A DNA stretch of 64,000 bases. It comes from Paraburkholderia fungorum (GTDB lineage Bacteria > Pseudomonadota > Gammaproteobacteria > Burkholderiales > Burkholderiaceae). The stretch spans positions 1-64,000 of the forward strand of contig NZ_CADFGE010000006.1 of assembly GCF_902833645.1 (NCBI RefSeq), in the 5' to 3' direction. Below are positions 59,407-64,000 of the stretch, in pieces. Both the position numbers and the translations under genes were made by a program. Each line of letters opens with the position of its first letter. Position 1 is the first letter of the stretch. The notes under the pieces are model-generated. The model saw only the letters and a list, made by a program, of their open reading frames with translations. It made no database searches and was not told the origin of the DNA.

Positions 59407-59595
59407 CATCACTGGCTGCACCTCTATGGCGATCCCGGCGATGCACTCGGCAAGAAGATCAGCGGTGCTTTCGAGTCGTTCCTGCCGGCTGACGGCGACT
59501 GGCGCGAGATCGCATGGCGGCGCACGCGCCAGATATGGGAGCGCGCGCTTGCAGCGCTGCCGGCGATTCACGCAACTTCGTCAGCCTGGCGATAG
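59407..59595 (+). pseudogene. Unidentified gene fragment joined to the binding-protein remnant
   Basis: A different frame reads HHWLHLYGDPGDALGKKISG, AFESFLPADGDWREIAWRRT, then a helical end and TAG. Codon use looks coding, and Trp/Arg-rich content differs from the binding protein. I do not recognise the family. Confidence 0.4.
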
Positions 59596-59788
59596 ACCGT
59601 ACCGTCAAAGATTGAAGGGAAGTGACCCCAACTCTTTCCCAGTCGCTCCGGAAAGCTGGCTTTACATGCTTTCTATTAAAAAATGAGGGCGCTTGCGCTC
59701 GGCGTCCGGGTCGGCCTGGCTACCGTTTTCATCTCGATGTGCTGATGCCTCGCGCCTCCATGATCGCTTTGCTGTCATGACAAGATCG

Positions 59789-60176
59789 CTATTGTTCCCG
59801 TGACTTCGCTTTACCCGTGGTTTGCTCAGCCGGTATGTGCCCCTGATCGCTTTCCTGGCTCCATTGTTCAAGTAGCGTGCGCGTGTGTTCGCGTATAGTC
59901 GACTTGATCTGTTCGGCTTTCTCTGCATCGATCCTATTCCAGCCAAAGACCGTCAGCGTCGAGCGATGCGCGACATGAAAAATCACCAGTTGCCCATGCA
60001 GGCTGAATGTGCGGATCAGCGTGACCGGATCATCGGCGACGCGCCCCCGAAGCCGTGTTCTCCAAACAGTTCGATCGCGGCCTCGATGATCCGGTGGCGC
60101 GTCCGCTCGCCGCGCGCGTAGCCGCCCTCTGGCGAACGGCGCAGTCTTCTTTCGGTGTTCGTCCATGTGTCTCCAT
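59789..60176 (-). pseudogene. TetR/CecR-type regulator with internal deletion
   Basis: From ATG 60176 the frame reads ERRLRRSPEGGYARGERTRH, RIIEAAIELFGEHGFGGAS, the first half of a TetR helix-turn-helix, then stops. In another frame the C-terminal domain follows: ADDPVTLIRTFSLHGQLVIF, HVAHRSTLTVFGWNRIDAE, REHTRTLLEQW, as in CecR-like (DUF1956) regulators. About 80-100 residues and the frame are lost at the join. Confidence 0.8.
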
Positions 60177-60194
60177 TTCATTCGCGGAAATAAA

Positions 60195-60425
60195 TCACCT
60201 GACACAACTGTAGCGTCTGGATTGGGCAGCATGACGGCGGCGACGGATGGCGCACGGCATACGACGATATCGTCGCGAAACCATTCGCAGTTCACATCAT
60301 TCACGCGAACCGCCACCGGCGTACTGTTTGTCGACAGCCGTTCGGCGAGGGCCGCTCGCGCGATCTTCTCTGTCCGGCCGGTTGCCTGGAACGAAGAGAT
60401 GAGACCGAGGTGCAAGCTCAGCCAT
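60195..60425 (-). pseudogene. N-terminal remnant of a CitE/HpcH-type lyase
   Basis: ATG 60425 overlaps the stop of the PrpD-like gene by eight bases. It reads MAELAPRSHLFVPGNRPDR, the start of CitE-like beta subunits. A shifted frame then gives RAALAERLSTNSTPVAVRVN, DVNCEWFRDDIVVCRAPSVA, AVMLPNPDA, matching a later part of the same family. A deletion/frameshift lies between, and the rest of the protein (about 190 aa) is missing. Confidence 0.75.
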
Positions 60426-61794
60426 GTTGGGCCTTCGGTTTCGATTCGGGAAGCAGTCTGGGTACGACGTTTGCATTGGCAATCGCCCACACCGATGCGA
60501 TGGAGCGCTTGAGTTCGTCTTCGGTCGCCGCATTGCCATACAAACCCAATGTGATCGTTTTGCGCTCGAGTTCGGCGCGTGTGAGCGTGTTGCCCGGATC
60601 GCCCTTCGGATCATCCACGCGGCCCTCAAAGATGCGGCCGTCCTTCGTCTGAACGACGACCTTCCCGATCCAGCGTGACGGATAAGCTGTATCGACTTCA
60701 TGGTCGAGCACCATCGAGACCTTGTTGCAGAAGTGCGCGATCCTGCTTTCCTTGTAATGGCCGTCGAACTCACGCACACCCGCGTGGCCGAATTCCGCAA
60801 CCAGAGCGAGCACGGTGCCCATGGAGAACTTCGCTTGATGAACTGTTTTTGGGTCGATTACCGGTCCGAGGACATCGATCGCAGCCTGGTGAACATGAGT
60901 CACCACCGTCTCGATGTCGTCCGGCACGAGCTTCTCGCGCTGAATAACCTGCAGCAGAGCATCGGCTGCCGGATGAGTGTGCCGGCACGAAGCGTGATAC
61001 TTGAAGGACGTTTCGATCAACGCCCAGCGCTTGCCGAGCGCTTCGGCGAGTTTGTCCGGATGCGTTTGCGTGGACATGCCCGCACCCATGCCTTGCGCGC
61101 CCTCGAAGATGTCCTTCGCACCGGTGAAGCCGTCGGCCGCCAGGTAGGCTGCGAGAAGACCGTTCGCCGCAGCCTTGGCCGTATGCAGTTGCTTGGAGTC
61201 AGCGGCGTCTTTCAGGAATTCCCAGAGTCCGGCTGCCTGAGTGCCGGCGGAGCCAAACGCATTCACCATCTGGTCGTCACTTAACCGCAAAAGATTACCG
61301 ACCGCTGCGGCGGCCGCGATCGTACCGACCGTGCCGGTAGTATGAAAAATCTTGTAGTGCGACCGGCCGAGAAATTCACCGACGCGGATGCCCACTTCAT
61401 AGCCTGCAACAGATGCGGCGATGAACTCTTTGCCGCTTCTACCAAGCGCCTGCGCGGCGGCCCACGCTGCGGGGAAAACGACGGTTGCCGGGTGCAGGAC
61501 CGAACTGTTGTGAAGGTCGTCCTGTTCAGCGAAGTGCGATGCGGCAGCGTTGATCATTGCCGCGAAGAGCGCGCTGGTGGTTCGCCGGGAGATCAGTACT
61601 TCGCAGGGACCAGACGGTGGTCCGAATTCGAATGCGTATTTCTGGATCGTCTCGACGGGGCGCGCTTCGCGGCCGGCCAGTGCTGATCCGAACCAGTCAA
61701 GGAAGAGGTCTTCCGTGCGTGCCACCACGTCCTTGGGGATCTGTTCGAACTTGAGATTGGCCGCAAACGAAGCAAGAATCTGGGTGTTGCTCAT
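60418..61794 (-). CDS. MmgE/PrpD-family protein
   Basis: 458 aa, intact, ATG at 61794. SALAGREARPVETIQKYAFE, HFAEQDDLHNSSVLHPATVV and FKYHASCRHTHPAADALLQV are hallmarks. The family includes 2-methylcitrate dehydratase, cis-aconitate decarboxylase and iminodisuccinate epimerase, so the exact reaction is open. It lies between a broken CoA transferase and a broken CitE, with dehydrogenase and hydratase genes upstream, so a dicarboxylate is the likely substrate type. Confidence 0.88.
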   Translation of the reverse strand: MSNTQILASFAANLKFEQIPKDVVARTEDLFLDWFGSALAGREARPVETIQKYAFEFGPPSGPCEVLISRRTTSALFAAMINAAASHFAEQDDLHNSSVLHPATVVFPAAWAAAQALGRSGKEFIAASVAGYEVGIRVGEFLGRSHYKIFHTTGTVGTIAAAAAVGNLLRLSDDQMVNAFGSAGTQAAGLWEFLKDAADSKQLHTAKAAANGLLAAYLAADGFTGAKDIFEGAQGMGAGMSTQTHPDKLAEALGKRWALIETSFKYHASCRHTHPAADALLQVIQREKLVPDDIETVVTHVHQAAIDVLGPVIDPKTVHQAKFSMGTVLALVAEFGHAGVREFDGHYKESRIAHFCNKVSMVLDHEVDTAYPSRWIGKVVVQTKDGRIFEGRVDDPKGDPGNTLTRAELERKTITLGLYGNAATEDELKRSIASVWAIANANVVPRLLPESKPKAQHG

Positions 61795-61818
61795 AACTCG
61801 CTTACCTTGACTGGGGAG

Positions 61819-62423
61819 TTAGATTACGGCCGCTTCACGAAGCTCGCGGATGGCATCGGTGGAAAAACCCAATTCATTCAAAAGGGCCTCAGTGTGCTGG
61901 CCTAGCGGGCACGGCGTCCAACCGAACATCGGATGCCGTACTGATGCCTGGGGGCAGCAGGGCGGGAATGGCGCCTGCAGGGGCAGTCGATGCTCACCCA
62001 GCGATTACGTTCCCTGGGCTGAGGATGCGACCACACGTCGGGCATATCATTCATTCGTGCGCTGGCAATCTGCGCTGTGTCCAGCCGACTGATGAGCTCT
62101 TCAGAAATCAGCATTGCTGAATGCGGCGACGATGATTTCTCGCAGTTCCTCGCGTGCTGCCACGCGTTTCGAGTTGGAACCGAAGCGGGGATCGAGGGCG
62201 AGTTCAGGCTCCAGTAGAACCTGCGCGCAGAAGACACCCCATTCGTGCTCGTTCTGCAGACCCAGCCGCGCCGCGGCGCATCATAGACACGCGCAAAGTC
62301 CCCGACACCTGGGCGTTCGATCTTGATCACGCGCGCGCCAGGATCCGCAAGTTGACGGGTGCAAAACGGTGCTGCAGTCGCGTGCTCGAGGGTGATGACC
62401 TTCACGCCGTCCAGCGGTTTCAT
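61819..62423 (-). pseudogene. Class III (CaiB/BaiF) CoA-transferase, broken and shortened
   Basis: ATG 62423: MKPLDGVKVITLEHATAAPF, CTRQLADPGARVIKIERPGV, GDFARVYD, the N-terminus of CaiB-type enzymes. Then, in other frames, NEHEWGVFCAQVLLEPELAL, RFGSNSKRVAAREELREIIV, then EELISRLDTAQIASARMNDM, and finally GQHTEALLNELGFSTDAIRE with the normal C-terminal end at 61819. About 400 residues have been reduced to 200 across at least two frame changes; the middle including the catalytic Asp region is gone. Confidence 0.85.
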
Positions 62424-62433
62424 GTCCTTCCCC

Positions 62434-63594
62434 TTAGAAAGAACGTGGCAGCCCGAGCAGATGCTCGGCTACGTACGAGAGAATGAGATTGGTCGAAATC
62501 GGGGCGACCTGATAGAGCCGCGTCTCGCGGAATTTGCGTTCGACGTCATATTCGTTCGCAAAGCCGAAGCCGCCGTGGAACTGCAGGCATGCATTGGCCG
62601 CCTCCCAGGAGGCGTCAGCCGCGAGCAGCTTGGCCATGTTGGCTTGCGCGCCGGCGGGCTGCCGGGCGTCGAAAAGCTCGCAGGCCTTGTAGCGCATCAG
62701 GCTTGCCGCTTCGACGTTGACGTGCGCGCGGGCGATCGGAAACTGCACCCCCTGGTTCTGTCCGATCGGGCGCCCAAAGACGACGCGTTCCTTGACGTAC
62801 TTGCAGACCTTGTCGAGGAACCAGTAGCCGTCGCCGATACACTCGGCGGCGATCAGCGTTCGCTCGGCATTCAGGCCATCAAGGATGTACCTGAAGCCCT
62901 TGCCTTCCTCGCCGATGAGGTTCTCCTCAGGGATCTCGAGGTTGTCGAAAAATAGCTCGTTAGTCTCGTGATTCACCATGTTCGGAATGGGACGAACCGT
63001 CATGCCGTGGCGGATCGCCTGATGCAAGTCGACCAGAAAGATCGACATGCCTTCGGATTTCTTCGCGACCTGATCAATCGGCGTGGTCCGTGCGAGCAGA
63101 ATCATCAGGTCGGAGTGTTGAACCCGCGAGATCCAGACCTTCTGGCCATTGACAACATAACGGTCACCCTTGCGAACCGCAGTCGTCTTGAGTTTCGTGG
63201 TGTCGGTACCGGTGGTCGGTTCAGTTACGCCCATCGACTGAAGCCGCAATTTTCCGCTGGCGATTTCCGGAAGGTATTTAGCCTTTTGCTCTGCCGAACC
63301 GTGCCTGAGCAGTGTCCCCATGTTGTACATCTGCCCGTGACACGCGCCGGAATTGCCGCCGCTGCGATTGATCTCTTCCATGATCACCGAGGCTTCGGTC
63401 AGACCGAGCCCGGAGCCGCCATATTCCTGCGGAATGAGGGCCGCAAGCCAACCTGCGTCGATTAGAGCTTGCACAAAGGTTTCAGGGTAGGCGCGGTCCT
63501 CGTCGACCTTGCGGAAATACTCGGCGGGGAAGTTGGAACACAGATCGCGAACCGCTTCGCGAATGTCCTGATAGGGGTCAACGTTAGCCAGCAC
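62434..63594 (-). CDS. Acyl-CoA dehydrogenase
   Basis: 386 aa, standard length. LIPQEYGGSGLGLTEASVIM, LQSMGVTEPTTGTDTTKLKT (FAD/substrate region), ERTLIAAECIGDGYWFLDK, and LQFHGGFGFANEYDVERKFR near the C-terminus. The catalytic Glu position was not assigned. It ends 11 bases before the CoA-transferase remnant. Substrate unknown. Confidence 0.9.
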   Translation of the reverse strand: MLANVDPYQDIREAVRDLCSNFPAEYFRKVDEDRAYPETFVQALIDAGWLAALIPQEYGGSGLGLTEASVIMEEINRSGGNSGACHGQMYNMGTLLRHGSAEQKAKYLPEIASGKLRLQSMGVTEPTTGTDTTKLKTTAVRKGDRYVVNGQKVWISRVQHSDLMILLARTTPIDQVAKKSEGMSIFLVDLHQAIRHGMTVRPIPNMVNHETNELFFDNLEIPEENLIGEEGKGFRYILDGLNAERTLIAAECIGDGYWFLDKVCKYVKERVVFGRPIGQNQGVQFPIARAHVNVEAASLMRYKACELFDARQPAGAQANMAKLLAADASWEAANACLQFHGGFGFANEYDVERKFRETRLYQVAPISTNLILSYVAEHLLGLPRSF

Positions 63595-63629
63595 TTGTCT
63601 CTACTCCTCAGAGTTAATTTTTGAAATAC

Positions 63630-64000
63630 CTACGCGAGTGTCGTTAGCGTCGCCTCGGCATCGACGCACAACACGCCATCGGAATTGGCTGCCCAGAGCT
63701 TCACTTCGGTCGATCCGGGGGCACGGGCTGCGTGGATAAAAAATGGCGCGCAATCAAAGAGCGGGTTGACCGCCTTGAACGAGAACGATGCAATCGATTC
63801 GCCTGGAAGGCTGCGCCGCAGGAGATCGATCAGCAATGTCGCAGTCAGTGGGCCGTGAACGACCAGCGCCGGATAGCCTTCCTGTTCCTGGGTGTAGGTG
63901 CGGTCATAGTGAATGCGGTGGCCGTTGAAGGTATCGGCGGAGTAGCGAAAGAGGAGGACCGGGTCGGGCACGATCTCCCGTTTCCAGATGAACTCTGCCG
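63630..64000 (-). CDS. MaoC-like hydratase, 5' end beyond the window
   Basis: About 123 codons of the C-terminal part are visible. The frame is open to the window edge (AEFIWKREIVPDP, LLFRYSADTFNGHRIHYDR, VVHGPLTATLLIDLLRRSLP). NGHRIHYDR carries the His of the hydratase hotdog. It resembles the C-terminal half of mesaconyl-C4-CoA hydratase/FAS1-like dehydratases. 35 bases upstream of the acyl-CoA dehydrogenase. Confidence 0.85.
   Translation of the reverse strand, partial: AEFIWKREIVPDPVLLFRYSADTFNGHRIHYDRTYTQEQEGYPALVVHGPLTATLLIDLLRRSLPGESIASFSFKAVNPLFDCAPFFIHAARAPGSTEVKLWAANSDGVLCVDAEATLTTLA

Noticed and set aside
1..64000. tRNA, rRNA, riboswitch and CRISPR signals
   Set aside because: Reading both strands I saw no cloverleaf, rRNA core sequence, known riboswitch core or regularly spaced repeats. 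A covariance-model scan would be needed to exclude weak cases.

Overview
The window is a stretch of chromosome, not phage or plasmid, from a high-GC betaproteobacterium. I infer Paraburkholderia or a close Burkholderiaceae relative. The reasons are a long-tailed second Hfq of Burkholderia type, GC-rich third codon positions throughout, a FadE/high-molecular-weight FabG/MaoC block, and several small proteins of the kind common in that genus. I see no rRNA, tRNA, CRISPR array, complete insertion sequence or prophage. Coding is dense on both strands, with one clearly decaying stretch at the right end.

Layout. 0.2-6.3 kb: small hypotheticals, an Hfq2-like RNA chaperone, an ECF sigma/anti-sigma pair preceded by a tiny secreted Gly/Ser peptide, a His-rich secreted protein, and a PchF/VAO-type flavoprotein with a Tat-exported partner. 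6.3-17 kb, minus strand: a probable DUF1571 lipid-associated protein, FadD, thiolase, MaoC hydratase, FabG4-like reductase, FadE and a TetR regulator, together a fatty-acid beta-oxidation locus. 17-21.3 kb: an SHS-type carboxylate MFS transporter, a MAPEG protein, a divergent ClC channel and a cupin.

21.4-31.3 kb: an organosulfur island. It opens with two gene fragments, then runs on the plus strand: SsuA-like binding protein, AprA-like flavoprotein, two-cluster ferredoxin, TauD-like dioxygenase, a second binding protein with ATPase and permease, an SBP56/methanethiol-oxidase-like protein, and a polytopic membrane protein. The parts suggest uptake of a sulfonate, oxidative or reductive release of its sulfur, and handling of a C1-sulfur product. 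This exact combination is my main candidate for an undescribed system.

31.3-33.5 kb: topoisomerase IB and a PA2169-type four-helix protein. 33.7-50.5 kb: a full ectoine/hydroxyectoine catabolic locus, with enuR, then eutB-eutC-doeB-doeX-doeC-doeD, then on the minus strand doeA with a zinc-type alcohol dehydrogenase, then ehuABCD-eutA and an MHS-type MFS carrier. A motif built on CTAGGACA recurs upstream of enuR, eutB and the MFS gene, with weaker copies between doeA and ehuA. I propose it as the EnuR operator.

50.6-58.8 kb: catalase HPII, small proteins, an internally deleted Nramp gene, a Rieske-flavoprotein reductase, and a LysR/nitronate monooxygenase divergent pair. There is also a two-gene operon of unknown function whose promoter carries two LexA boxes. 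59-64 kb: remnants of a periplasmic amino-acid binding protein, a TetR regulator, a CitE-type lyase and a CaiB-type CoA transferase, interspersed with intact MmgE/PrpD, acyl-CoA dehydrogenase and (running off the end) MaoC-like genes. Together they look like a partly dismantled dicarboxylic-acid/CoA pathway.
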